A stretch of 17,545 nt of DNA from Ophiosphaerella korrae (Eukaryota; Ascomycota; Dothideomycetes; Pleosporales; Phaeosphaeriaceae). Shown here piece after piece: positions 1-9,800 of the stretch (the first letter of the stretch is position 1; every line of letters starts with the position of its first letter). Below the pieces are notes generated by a model. It was not told the DNA's origin. It was given only the letters and a program-made list of their open reading frames with translations, and did no database searches. The DNA lies in contig JALNQF010000664.1 of the NCBI GenBank assembly GCA_028456385.1, forward strand, positions 1 to 17,545, read 5' to 3'. Made by a program: the position numbers and the translations under genes.

Positions 1-1375
1 CTACGTTTAGCTAGCCTAGGTAGACTAGAGCCTTTAATTTAACTAACTCTAAGCTAGCTTTAACTAGTTCCTATAAGGGACTAGCCTACTTTTAAGTTAC
101 TAAGGTTTTAACTACTATAAAGCGTAGCTTATCTAAACAAGCTTATATTTTTACCTTTCTATTATCGTCTATTTTAAATAGATTACTAGTAAGCGCTACT
201 TATACCTATCTATAATCTTATAGCTTCTAGTAGTAAGCTTAGCTATATAGGTAGTTGTATTTTAAGTTAGTACTTAAGCTTAAGCTTAGCTTAGATTCTC
301 TAAACGTTATAAATACGCTAGCTCCTTAATTAGTAGTTTAGAGCTTATACTCTTATAATAGAGCTAAGTAGATACTACTAATTTGCTCTAGCGTAAGTAC
401 CTTTAAGCTAAAGACTAAGCTCTAGATTACTAATTAGCTTATTATCTAAGCCTAGTCTAGAGCTAGCTTTAGTATTAACGCCTCTAGGAAATCTTATACT
501 ATAAGCTCGCCTATTACCTCTATAATATTGTACGCAATTGTACGCTAATATAGGCGTAGCTACTTATTATACTAGAGCTCTAGTAATTGTTATCTTTAGT
601 AAGCCTTCTATAGATAGGCTTAGTATTAAGCTTAGATAAGATTACTAGCGCTAGTATTAGATAAGGCTAGTAAGCTCTTTAGCGTTTAGATAAGCTCTTA
701 CAATATAGCTTTATTATTTACGAGTAGAGTTATCTTAGCTATTACTAGATAACTTAGATTAACTATAGCGTTTACCTAGGCACTTAGAGCTCTAAGGCGT
801 ACTATTCGCGATACCTAGGTATCTTTTATAGCCTAGTATTTCTCTATCGCAAGCTTATAGGTAGCTACCTCTTCTACTATTACTAGGCTCTTTAGTTTAA
901 GTTAAACTAGTTTGTTAGCGTAGATATTAGGGACGTTATTAGCTTCTAGATTAACTAGCTACTAGATGCCTAGCTTAAGAGCGTTATAATAGAGTTATAT
1001 AAACTATACTAGCTATTATAAGTGCTTATTAAGTAGAGTAGTACCTTTATTAAGTAGACTAATCTTACTATAAGATATTGTAAGCGTTTAAGTAATAGAT
1101 AAGATAAGATAAAATAAGATAAAAGTATACTAAGCTCGCAATCTCTTACTATAGTGTATAGGATAGAACTATTAAGTAATTTTTAGTACTAGGCTTATAA
1201 CTATTACGAGATATAAGCTTAGGAATAAGTAAGAGATAATTATTAATTAAAGAGCTATCTAAGCTAAGCTACTTATATATAGTAGAACAGCTTAAATAGC
1301 TTATATAGCTTACTTACTACTATAGCCTTACCTAAATCGTATAGAGTAAAGCTCTAACTTGCAATACTATATACT
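1..1375. repeat. Left arm of a long inverted repeat, unknown family
   Basis: The part 322-1375 (1,054 bp) is the reverse complement of 16492-17545. I followed the two arms side by side and found them colinear, with matching end-to-end length and differences that are C/T or G/A transitions. The stretch 1-321 is probably more of the same repeat, whose partner would lie beyond the right edge of the window. The arm is heavily RIP-mutated but keeps more G+C than the retroelement interior, with many CTAG and AGCT words. I read both strands after mentally reverting TAA/TAG to Gln/Trp. Two frames, one per strand, are partly open and leucine/alanine-rich, but their stop densities (about 10-11%) are no better than background, so I make no coding call. 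No LTR, RT or transposase motif was recognised. It could be a DNA transposon fragment, a subtelomeric-type repeat or a duplicated host segment. Confidence 0.85.
1097..1124. repeat. AGATA/GATAA microsatellite in left arm
   Basis: Short run of the 5-bp unit GATAA, interrupted by GATAAAATAA. It pairs with the cleaner TTATC run at 16744-16770 in the right arm, which keeps about five perfect units. The two positions correspond exactly in the inverted-repeat alignment. Confidence 0.8.
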
Positions 1376-2584
1376 ATAAGTACTACTAGTATACTATATC
1401 CTAACTAAAGAAATACCTAGTTAAGATAAATACTAGGAAGGAGACAATAAGAGAATAGACCTAAAATATCTAGTATACTTTAAGATAGTATAGCTATTAT
1501 ACCTAAATATAAACTATATTATATATAGAAACGCTAAAGTAAGAAATAATATATAGCTAGTAAGGAAAAGAAACTATAACTATATAAAAGTAATTTAAGT
1601 AAAAGATATTACTATATAGGAAACAATACCTAAAGAAAGATATATAGTAGTAAGGCTAGGACCTAAGTTATCTAAAAAATATATCCTAGGAGGACTATAG
1701 TATAAATATATATACAATAAATACTTAAAGTATAAAGAATATAAGTTTAAAATAGAGCTATAGCCTTAGAAAGATAGATAATTTACAAAATTACTTAAAT
1801 AAGAATAACTAGAAAGTATAAGAAGCTCCTATATTATAAAAATAAGTATATACTAAAGAAAAAATATATAATTAATAATTAATAGTAGAGCTATAAGAAA
1901 CTTTATATTAAAGAATATATTATATAATAAAGAAGTACTCTTAATAACTAAGTATAATTAAAGGAAAACTATTCTAAGAACTTATTAGGTTTAAGATAGT
2001 TTTCTTTACACTAGAAATAGAAGAGATAATAATTAAAAATATAGTTATAGATATAATAGCAATTAATAATAAACAAGATATAATCTTAGAGATACTATAG
2101 TAATAGATAACTAACCTAAATATTAATTAGAGAATAGGAGAAATTAGCTACTCTAAACAAGATATATTAAAAGCTAACATAAGTATATATAAAGGAGAAT
2201 TCCTAGAAAAATATAAGAAATAAGAAAAATAGCTTATAAAACCTAAAGATTATCTTCTAGAATATTAGCTATAGGACTTAGTAAAAGACTTAGAGAAAAG
2301 AAAAAATATAAGATAGAGCCTAGTCTATAGAAAAACTAAAGTAGAATCTAAAATTAAGTAAGTATTTATTAAAAATATAATTAAGAAAGGATAGATATAA
2401 GAATCTAAATCCTTAGTAGTATATAGACTTATATTTATAGATAAGAAATAAATAAATAATAAAAGACTTTACGTAGATTTTAAAAAAACTAATATAATTA
2501 TATGTAAGAACTAATACCTCTTACTATAAATAAATAAGATATAAGATAAGCTATAAAAAGTAAAAGTCTTTATAAAACTAGATA
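1376..2584 (+). pseudogene. Element A: truncated Ty3/Gypsy gag-pol fragment (linker, protease, start of RT)
   Basis: Relic of the same retroelement family as B and C. It aligns with B from about 4815 onward, so the LTR, gag and half of the gag-protease linker are missing on the left. The retropepsin DSG site reads N-S-R (1881-1889), as expected for GAT AGT GGA after G-to-A at TpG. About 20 bp present in B and C are missing near 1915, just after this motif, which shifts the frame. The RT amino end follows in the new frame: ESKS at 2401, a VDF block near 2477 and KLDI at 2573-2584. It stops exactly where the 5' LTR of B begins. The rest of RT, integrase and the 3' LTR are not found in the window. 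All Gln/Trp codons are stops. It is non-functional and the oldest layer of the nest. Confidence 0.88.
2580..2584. repeat. Presumed target-site duplication of element B, left copy (AGATA)
   Basis: These five bases precede the 5' LTR of B, inside the KLDI codons of element A. The insertion point is fixed by the uninterrupted homologue at 13109-13140, where KLDI continues into the next RT residues. The right-hand copy cannot be seen because the 3' LTR of B is cut off at the right arm. Confidence 0.5.
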
Positions 2585-3045
2585 TATTATAACTATAATA
2601 AGAGGTATTAAGATAGAACTAATTAGTCTTAAAGTACCTACTAATAAAATATAAGATAAGTAAGGTAATAGTATATAAGATAATAGACTTAATTAGGAAG
2701 CTAATTATAACTTAGATACGTAACAAATTTATAAATTCGCGATCTTAGTAAATACAAAGTTATAAAGTTAGATATATAATAAATTAATAAATTTGCGATC
2801 TTAGTAAATACAAAGTAATAAAACTACTAAGAGGATATAAGTATATAGTTAGTAGTAATACGTATAATTGGGATAGTATTAGTAATCTAATCTTTAACCT
2901 AGAATGCTAATACTTAATATTATACATACAAATCAACTATTACTTATAGTTATTACTAATTATAATATAAGCTTTTGTTATTACTTTATAATCTACTAAT
3001 ACCTATAGTAGTTACTTGTAGTTAATAATAGGTAACTCTATTACA
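2585..3045 (+). repeat. 5' LTR of element B (461 bp)
   Basis: The start is set by alignment with the 3' LTR at 16266 and with the LTRs of C in reverse complement. The end is set by the shared leader that follows (CCTTRCTAATTTAG). The outer parts match the family LTR: an early block with ACTAATTAGTC near 2620 and a late block from about 2880 with TAGTAATCTAATCT and GCTTTTGTTATTAC. The central block (about 2690-2830) is unlike that of the other three LTRs. It lacks the 30/31-bp repeats and instead carries a 56-bp-period direct repeat. Terminal TG has become TA by RIP; the end keeps CA. Confidence 0.88.
2725..2816. repeat. 56-bp-period direct repeat within 5' LTR of B
   Basis: A block containing GCGATCTTAGTAAATACAAA occurs at 2725-2760 and again at 2781-2816, separated by an AT-rich spacer. 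It lies in the presumed U3 of this LTR only and is absent from the LTRs at 5685, 12291 and 16266. A role in transcription or copy-specific rearrangement is only an inference. Confidence 0.8.
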
Positions 3046-3066
3046 CCTTACTAATTTAGTTATTAC
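3046..3066 (+). other. Leader after 5' LTR of B, presumed primer-binding region
   Basis: This 21-bp block directly follows the LTR and is conserved in C (12290-12270, minus strand) with one transition difference. Its position is that of a primer-binding site, but it shows no TGG-type tRNA 3'-end complement, and RIP reversal does not create an obvious one. The priming tRNA, or a self-priming mechanism, is therefore unidentified. Confidence 0.45.
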
Positions 3067-4129
3067 AAGAAGTAAAGCGTAAGTAGCGTATAGTCTAGCT
3101 AATATAATAGTAGAAAGTTTAACTAAAAAAAGAGTTAAGGTACCTTTAAGTAGTTATAAGTTAGATAACACTATATAGAAGGTAATTAAAGACTACTTAA
3201 ATAACTTAATCTCTAAGAAGGAAGATATAAAGCTAGTAATTAACGCCCTAGAAACTTAGAATAAGAAACTCTAGGATTACGCAAAATAAAATAAAGCCTA
3301 GATTAAAGTAATTATTAAAGGATAGAACTAGATAGAATAAATTACTTAACGTCTAGAAATAAGTGCAATAAAGAAACTACTAAAGATACTTATACTTAAG
3401 AAGTTTAATAAAATAAGAGAAAACCTAAGACCTTTTATAGTAGTAGTATAGCTATAGATAGATATATAAGTACTATACTTTAATATAGAAGAAAAGAAAG
3501 TAATATATATTATAATATACCTTAAAGGAGATATAATAAGATAGTTTAAACTTTACTATATAGATTACACTATATACACCCTACTAACATAGAAGAATAA
3601 AACTAGAGCTATCTTTAGAAGTTATAAATACTTTACTAAATAAATAAAAGTAGTATTTAAAGATATAGATATTACCTAATAAGCTAAAGAAAGACTTAAA
3701 AGACTTATATAAAGTAAGAGTATTCTTAAATATATATTATAGTTTAAATAACTATTATAAAATATAGAATAGAATAAAGTATCTTTAATATTATAATTTA
3801 AGTAAAGATTAAATATAAAAATTAGATACGAAATAATTTATATAGGAAAGCTTATAATACTAGAAGCTTTAAAGTAATAGGTAATATAAATTAATAATAA
3901 TCTTTAAGAATAGAAGAAGAATAAGTATAGAAGCTAACCTAGAAACTAAGATATTAGAGACCTTATAATCCTTAATACTAATAAGGATAAAAAGAAAAAG
4001 AAAAATAAAGACTTTACGTACTTTAACTATAGTAAAAGAAGCTACTACGTAAAAGACTACTATTTAAAATAAATAAAAGATATAGTATATTATAAATATA
4101 GAAAACTAAGATACTTTGTAAAAGACTAT

Positions 4130-5329
4130 AGAAGTAAGGATTCTAGAAAAGATAAAGAAACCTAGTTAAAGGTAACTAAAAACAAGAAGGAAGTACTAAA
4201 AGTATAAGCTAAACCTTAAGAGAAAATAGCTAGGAGTAAAGAAATATAATATATAATACTCTACTAGACCTTTTATTATAAAGATAACTACTATATATAT
4301 CTTTTTAGTAAGTAAAGAGTAAGATAGTTCTTAGAAAAGAATAGAGTAGCTATAATAAAAGAAAGAATAAAAGCGTAGCTAGAAGAAATAGCTTATATAA
4401 TAGACTTACTAATAGAAGACTTAGAAGAAGAAGAGCTCTAGATACTATTAATCTAGGCTAAAGGACTAGTACTAGATAAAGAGACTACTATAGCCTCCTC
4501 TAAAGAACTATAAGAAAGTAAGATATAAACTAATATAAAAGGTATAGAATATACCTAGTTAAAGATATATAGCTATAATAGCTATATAATAATAGATATA
4601 GAAGAATAAAATAAGGAATAGAAATTTATTTAGAAATACTTACTAGTTATAAGTATAGAAGAAGTATATAAAGACTAGAAAGAATATAATCCTAAAGAAA
4701 TAAAGTTTATACTATTTTAAAAATAGATAAAGTAATATATAGTTATAGTAAGAAGAATACTTATATAAAGAGAATAGTAGTTCTTTATAAAGAAAATATA
4801 ATAGATTAATAAAGCCTATATACTAAGAGTACTAGTAGTATACTATATCTTAACAAAAGAAATACCTAGAAAAGATAAATACTAAGAAGGGGATAATATA
4901 ATAATAGATCTAAAATATCTAGTATACTTTAAAGTATTATAGTTATTATACTTAGATAAGAATTATATTATATTTAAGAACCCTAAAGTAAATAATAGCG
5001 TATAGCCTATATAAAGAAAAGGTTATAATTATATTAGAGTAATTCTAGTAGAAGATATATAAGGATAAGAAATAATACTAAAAGAAGGATATATAGTAAT
5101 AAAGCCTAAACTAAAAGTATCTAAAAAATACGTTTAAAGAAGACTATAGTATAAATACACGTATAATAAATATCTAAAATACAAAGAATATAAGCTTAAA
5201 GTAAGGCTATAGCTTTAAAAAGATAAATAATTTATAAAATTACCTAAGTAAAAATAGCTAGAAGGTATAAAAGGCCTATATATTACAAAAATAAGTATAT
5301 ACTAAAAAAAGAAAGTATAATTAATAATT
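4130..5329 (+). other. Long gag-protease linker of B (about 400 residues)
   Basis: This is an open (apart from RIP stops) and unrecognised part of the gag-pol frame between the second zinc knuckle and the protease active site. It is rich in Lys, Glu and Ile/Leu after decay. It holds an acidic segment (4382-4438) and a block from about 4825 (VVYYILTKEIP, then DLKYLVYFK) that is also the start of element A. The distance from knuckle 1 to the protease is 1,311 bp in both B and C, so the linker is a fixed part of the family. I cannot assign a known domain to it. Confidence 0.6.
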
Positions 5330-5679
5330 AATAGTAGAGCTATAAGAAACTTTATATTAAAGAAGTTTATAGAAATATAAAGAATATACAATATAATAAA
5401 GAAGTACCCTTAATAATTAAGTATAATTAAAGGAAAACTATTCTAAGAACTTATTAGGTTTAAGATAGTTCTCTCTATACTAGAACTAGAAGAAATAATA
5501 ATTAAGAATAAAGTTATAGATATAACAACAATTAATAATAAATAAAATATAATCTTAGGAATACTATAGTTATAGATTACTAACCTATATATTAATTAGA
5601 GAATAAAGAAGATTAGATACTCTAAACAAGATATATTAAGAGCTAATATAAACACCTATAAAGGAGAATTCTAAGAAGA

Positions 5680-5684
5680 ATATA
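5680..5684. repeat. Target-site duplication of element C, left copy (ATATA)
   Basis: ATATA lies here and again at 12750-12754. Joining the flanks across one copy restores a sequence colinear with the uninterrupted homologue in element A (around 2213-2225), which proves the insertion site. Confidence 0.93.
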
Positions 5685-5692
5685 TATAACGG

Positions 5693-5720
5693 GGTTACTA
5701 GAGTCGACGTCCTAGTAACC
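5693..5720. repeat. Hairpin near outer end of 3' LTR of C
   Basis: GGTTACTAG pairs with CTAGTAACC (9 bp, with an A/C mismatch at the inner end) around a loop containing GTCGAC. The partner LTR has the perfect 10-bp version at 12299-12326. In element orientation it lies in the last 40 bases of the LTR (U5 side). Confidence 0.8.
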
Positions 5721-5890
5721 CTTAAGGTTATTAGTAGATTACAAGGTAATAACAAAAGCTTATATTATAATTAGTAATAACTATAAACAATAGTTAATTT
5801 GTGTGTATAATGTTAAGTATTAGCGTTCTAGGTTAGAGATTAGATTACTAATATTATCCTAGTAATACACATCCTATTAACTATATACTT

Positions 5891-6022
5891 CTACTAATCT
5901 ATTTGTATAACATTATAGATTACTACTAATCTATTTGTATATAATTATAGGTTACTTTAATCTATTTATACGTTATTATAGATTACTCTAATCTATCTAT
6001 ACGTAGTTATAGATTACTACTA
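5891..6022. repeat. About four 31-bp repeats in 3' LTR of C
   Basis: Tandem units of about 31 bp, each carrying the near-palindrome TAGATTACTCTAATCTA (variants with CTA or TTT in the centre). They lie in the presumed U3 of the LTR, where promoter or enhancer repeats are often found. The matching array is at 12497-12628, and a related 30-bp array is in the 3' LTR of B. Confidence 0.85.
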
Positions 6023-6143
6023 CGTGTCCTAGTTATAAGTAGTCTCCTAATTAAGGTTGTTACCCCGCTCGTCCTATACTTTGTTAGCACCTAAGTTAGG
6101 ACTAATTAGTTCTATCTTAATTTCTCTTGTTACGCCTATAATA

Positions 6144-6157
6144 CTATCTCCTCCTCT
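6144..6157 (-). promoter_or_regulatory. Polypurine tract of element C
   Basis: On the minus strand it reads AGAGGAGGAGATAG and directly abuts the 3' LTR. This is the standard site of plus-strand DNA priming in LTR retrotransposons. B has the equivalent AGAGAGAGAAATAG at 16252-16265. Confidence 0.85.
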
Positions 6158-6658
6158 AAGTAGGTTCTAGTTTATCTATCCTAGAGCTAGAGTAATTAAT
6201 CTAGTTTCTTCGTTAATATAGAGTTCTTTATTCTCTATCTCTATACCTACTAAATCTACTTTTTATTGCCTTTAATTAGTAGATCGTGTATTACGTTATA
6301 GTATTACTATATTTCTTTATTCTTATTACAAATCTTTAAATCCTTATATAGAGTATATTTCTTTAAAATATAGTAAAGCCTATAAGGTATATATTTATAC
6401 TAATACCTATATATCTTATAATCTTTCTAGCGTATCTCTTATAGAATATAAGTTAACAATACTTATTTACGCGTCTATACTTATTTATAATAGGGAGAGC
6501 TATTAACTATACTTAAGATAAACTATCTAGATAGATTACTATGTCTAAAAAAGAACGTAATTAGATTCTAAGTATATAGGTAGAAAATTATACATGTCTA
6601 CTTTATCTTTATAAGATAAAGGCTTTAAATAATAAGAAGTCTATTACGTAAGCTACTC
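6158..6658 (-). other. 3' noncoding region of C between pol and polypurine tract
   Basis: About 500 bp between the apparent end of the gag-pol frame and the polypurine tract, with a homologous region in B (15754-16251). In the sense direction it has frequent stops and no recognised motif. On the opposite (plus) strand there is a relatively open frame, listed separately at 6541-6819. The boundary with pol is approximate because RIP stops hide the true terminator, which may lie earlier, just after the chromodomain. Confidence 0.55.
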
Positions 6659-6819
6659 TTATAGAGTCTAAGCTTAATTTTAAGGCTATAGTAGAGGCTA
6701 CTCCTATTACGTTAAGTATTCCTATTACCTCTCTATCTAGTAGTAGTAACGTTAATTTTCTTAGTTTGCTATAAGGCGCTCTAGAGGGTTTTAACTTTAG
6801 AACTCCTCTAGTTTCTTAG
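6541..6819 (+). other. Possible antisense ORF opposite the pol 3' end of C
   Basis: A plus-strand frame of 92 codons opening with a surviving ATG (MSKKERN) and ending VS-stop at 6817-6819. It contains only four internal stops, all TAA/TAG. The equivalent frame in B (minus strand, about 15870-15607) keeps the same open frame, the same four stop positions and similar residues (KKERN, YKIKALNNKKSI, ESKLNFKAIVEA). It is antisense to the Q-rich tail of pol and the 3' noncoding region. It could be a chance shadow of the sense codon pattern, since neighbouring antisense sequence in the same phase is also rather open. I regard it as a candidate only. Confidence 0.25.
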
Positions 6820-9800
6820 AGTAATTAAGGTTATCCCCTAGTTCCTATATATCTTCCTATAGTTATCCTTTCTTATCTATACCTATCTATTTTACTAAGT
6901 AGTAGTTCCTACTATTATAGAACTAGTATACTATAATTTTCTTAACTTCTTATTCTTTTTATTCTCTATATATATCTACTTTATATACTAGTAGTTCTAC
7001 GTTTTATAGTACTATCTCTAGTAGTACTATATAAAAAGTTAGATATATCCTTATTTTATTTAGTAGTTTTAGTTTAAATATAACTAGTGTAACTTCTTTC
7101 TCTACTTTGTATAGTCCTATTTTAACGTAATCTAGTTTAGAACTTAGTTATTTACTCTTAATATTTTTTTATACTAACTATACTTTTTCTCCTTTTCTAA
7201 ATTAAGGTCCCTCTTTATACTTTTTGTTATAGTATCTTACTATTTAATTGTATAGGAATTCTACGTCCTATCTTAATTAATTATATATGTCCTTAAGTCT
7301 ATTAGTAAGGTTTTCTCCTCTTAGAGACTAAGATATCTAAGTTCTTAGGGTTTAGTATATATTAGAGTTAAATCCGTAGTTTATAAAGAAAAGTAATACT
7401 CTTATTACTGTATTCTTTATACTATTATATACTAACTATACTATAGGTAATAGCTATACCTAGTTATTCTAGTTGTAGTTAAAGTAGTATCTTAAGTATT
7501 GTTCTACTATTTAATTTATTTGTTCTAATTGTCTATCTATTTAAGGGTAATATATAGTAGATATTACGTATTATATTCCTATTTATACTATTATTGTTTC
7601 CTATAATTTTAATATAAATCTTATATCTCTATCTATAATAATCTTGTTTAGTAGTCTGTATTAACTAATTATAGTTCCTAGAACCTAATATATAGTAACT
7701 TCTATCCTACTTTTCTCTTTATATAGTCTAAAGTATAAGTACTTTATAAGTTTATTTACTATTATTATAATCTTATTATATTTAGTACCTAATATTAGGT
7801 TTTTTAATTTAGGTAACTTTGTAATAAAGTCTATTGTAGTAACTCCCTATAGTTATTCTAGTACTTCTATTAGTTATAGTATTCTATATAGTATATACTT
7901 ATTATACTTATTCTTTTATTATTCTATATAGTCTTATAGTACTTCTATTACTAGTTATTTTACTTTTAGGATATAGTAGTCTTATAGTAACTTATCTAGA
8001 GTTTTATTAATTTCTTAGTATATATATACTAGTAATTTGTAGAATTACTATATAAATTCTCTTTAAATCTTTCTTAAAATATATATTCTTCTATAGGCCT
8101 ATATAAGTCCTTTTTAGATCTCTAGTTTTTCTATTTCTTTAGATATTTCTTGCGTTATTTTCTAAATCTATTCGTCTAGCTTACTACTTGCTCTTTTAAG
8201 TATTACAGCTATCTTAGGTGTATTTAGGACTAAATATCCTTCTTTATTCTTAACTAGAACTATACTATTAGTGTTTACTTCTTCCTATAAGTCTAGTCTT
8301 CTACTAAGAGTATCTACAAATTAATTATCTTTCCCTTTTATATATATAATTTCTAAATTAAATATTAATAGGAATTCCTACTATCTTATATAGTGTTATA
8401 ATAATTCCTTATTTAGTATAAATCCTGTAAGGTTCTTATAGTCTATATAGATCTTTGTTTTATACTTTACTCTTTATAAATATACTCTTTATTACTTAAG
8501 TACTTTATAGATTACTAGTATTTCCTTATTATAAATTAGGTAGTTAAGCTCTACTAGCTTTATTTTCTTAGAGAAGTATTTAACTAAGTACTCTTTTTTA
8601 GTCTTTAGATCTTCCTGTATTAGTACTATTCTATAGACTAAGTTAGATATATCTATTTTTACTATTACTAGTAGGTCTAAGTTATATATTCTAATAACTA
8701 GGTTTTTTATAAATTTCTTCTTAATCTTATTAAATACTTTATTGTATTCTTTTATCTATTTAAATAGCGTGTCTTTCTTTATAAGCTTTGTTATTAGTTC
8801 TATATCTTTAGACTATCTTACTATTAACTTTTTATAGAAGTTTACTAGTCTATAAAATTATTATACTTCTTTTAAATTTTTTAGTGTTAGCTATTTATTA
8901 ATTAACTTAATCTTTTCTAGGTTAATCTTAATCTTTCCTAGTTCTATAATAGATCTAAGGAAATCTATTTCTTTTATATAAAATTTATACTTTCTTATTT
9001 TAAAGAATAGTTTACTTTCTACTAGTTTTTCTAGTACTTTGTATACGTATTACTTATATTCTTCTTCTATTTCTAAGAATATAAAGATATTATCTAGGTA
9101 TATAAATATAAATACGTCTAAGTACTCTCTTAGTACTATATTAATTCTTTCCTAGAAGGCTACTAGTGTATTTGTTAAACTAAAAGATATAACTATGTAT
9201 TTATATAGTCTATATTATATTCTAAATACTATTTTCTATATATTACCTTTCTTAATTCTAATCTAGTAGTAGGCGTTTTAGATATCTAGTTTTATAAAGA
9301 TTCTTACTTTTTATAGTCTATCTTGTATTTTATCTATTTATAGTAAAGGGTATTAGTTCTTATTTATTATTATATTAGTTTTTCTAAAATCTACGCAAAG
9401 TCTTTTATTACTTATCTCTTTCTTATCTATAAATATAAGTCTATATACTACTAAAGATTTAGATTCTTATATCTATCTTTTTCTTATTACGTTTTCTATA
9501 AATACTTATTTAATTTTAGATTCTTCTTCTATTTTTCTATAAACTAGGCTCTATCTTACGTTTTTATCTTCTTTTAGGTCTATCGCTAAATCCTATAGCT
9601 AATATTCTAGGAGGTAGTCTTTAGGTTCTATAAGCTGTTTCTCCTATTTTTTATATTCTTTAGGGAATTCTCCTTTATAGGTACTTATATTAGCTTTTAA
9701 CATATCTGTTTTATAGTAGTTAATTTTTCCTATTTTCTAATTAATATAGGGGTTAGTTATCTATAACTATAGTATTCCTAGAATTATATCTTATTTATTA

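Larger units (their letters stand above)
3107..5684 (+). pseudogene. Element B gag-pol, first part: Gag, linker and protease
   Basis: One continuous frame (codons beginning at 3107, ATG decayed to ATA) read through many TAA/TAG that were Gln or Trp. The capsid-like region runs from about 3390 (KKFN then LRPF) to about 3900. Two CCHC zinc knuckles lie at 4019-4060 and 4088-4129, with Cys and His codons all turned to TAT or TAC (Y-x2-Y-x4-Y-x4-Y). A linker of about 400 residues follows, with an acidic stretch at 4382-4438. The retropepsin active site at 5330-5338 reads N-S-R for D-S-G, followed by ARNFI-like residues. The flap and LG-type region ends near 5600. Element C interrupts the frame at 5684, between protease and RT. 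Gag, protease and pol are in the same frame, so the ancestor probably made one polyprotein. The exact start is uncertain. Confidence 0.88.
5685..6143 (-). repeat. 3' LTR of element C (459 bp)
   Basis: The element is on the minus strand, so this low-coordinate LTR is its 3' end. It has the same length as its partner at 12291-12749, and the differences I saw are mainly transitions. In plus orientation it starts TATAACGGGG and ends CCTATAATA (decayed TG...CA ends). It retains an unusually GC-rich patch near 6062-6075 (ACCCCGCTCGTCC). The polypurine tract of C abuts it on the internal side. It contains a hairpin at 5693-5720 and 31-bp repeats at 5891-6022. Confidence 0.94.

Noticed and set aside
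1..1375. A protein-coding relic in the arms (leucine/alanine-rich frame on the minus strand, or the opposite frame from about 322)
   Set aside because: Frames on both strands look partly open after reverting RIP stops, but stop density (about 10-11%) is close to background and no domain is recognisable. The coding strand cannot be decided.
1881..2584. The frame change in element A as a programmed frameshift
   Set aside because: It coincides with a 20-bp deletion relative to both B and C near 1915.
5891..6022. CRISPR-like array of 31-bp units
   Set aside because: The units are contiguous tandem repeats inside an LTR with no unique spacers, in a eukaryotic RIP context.
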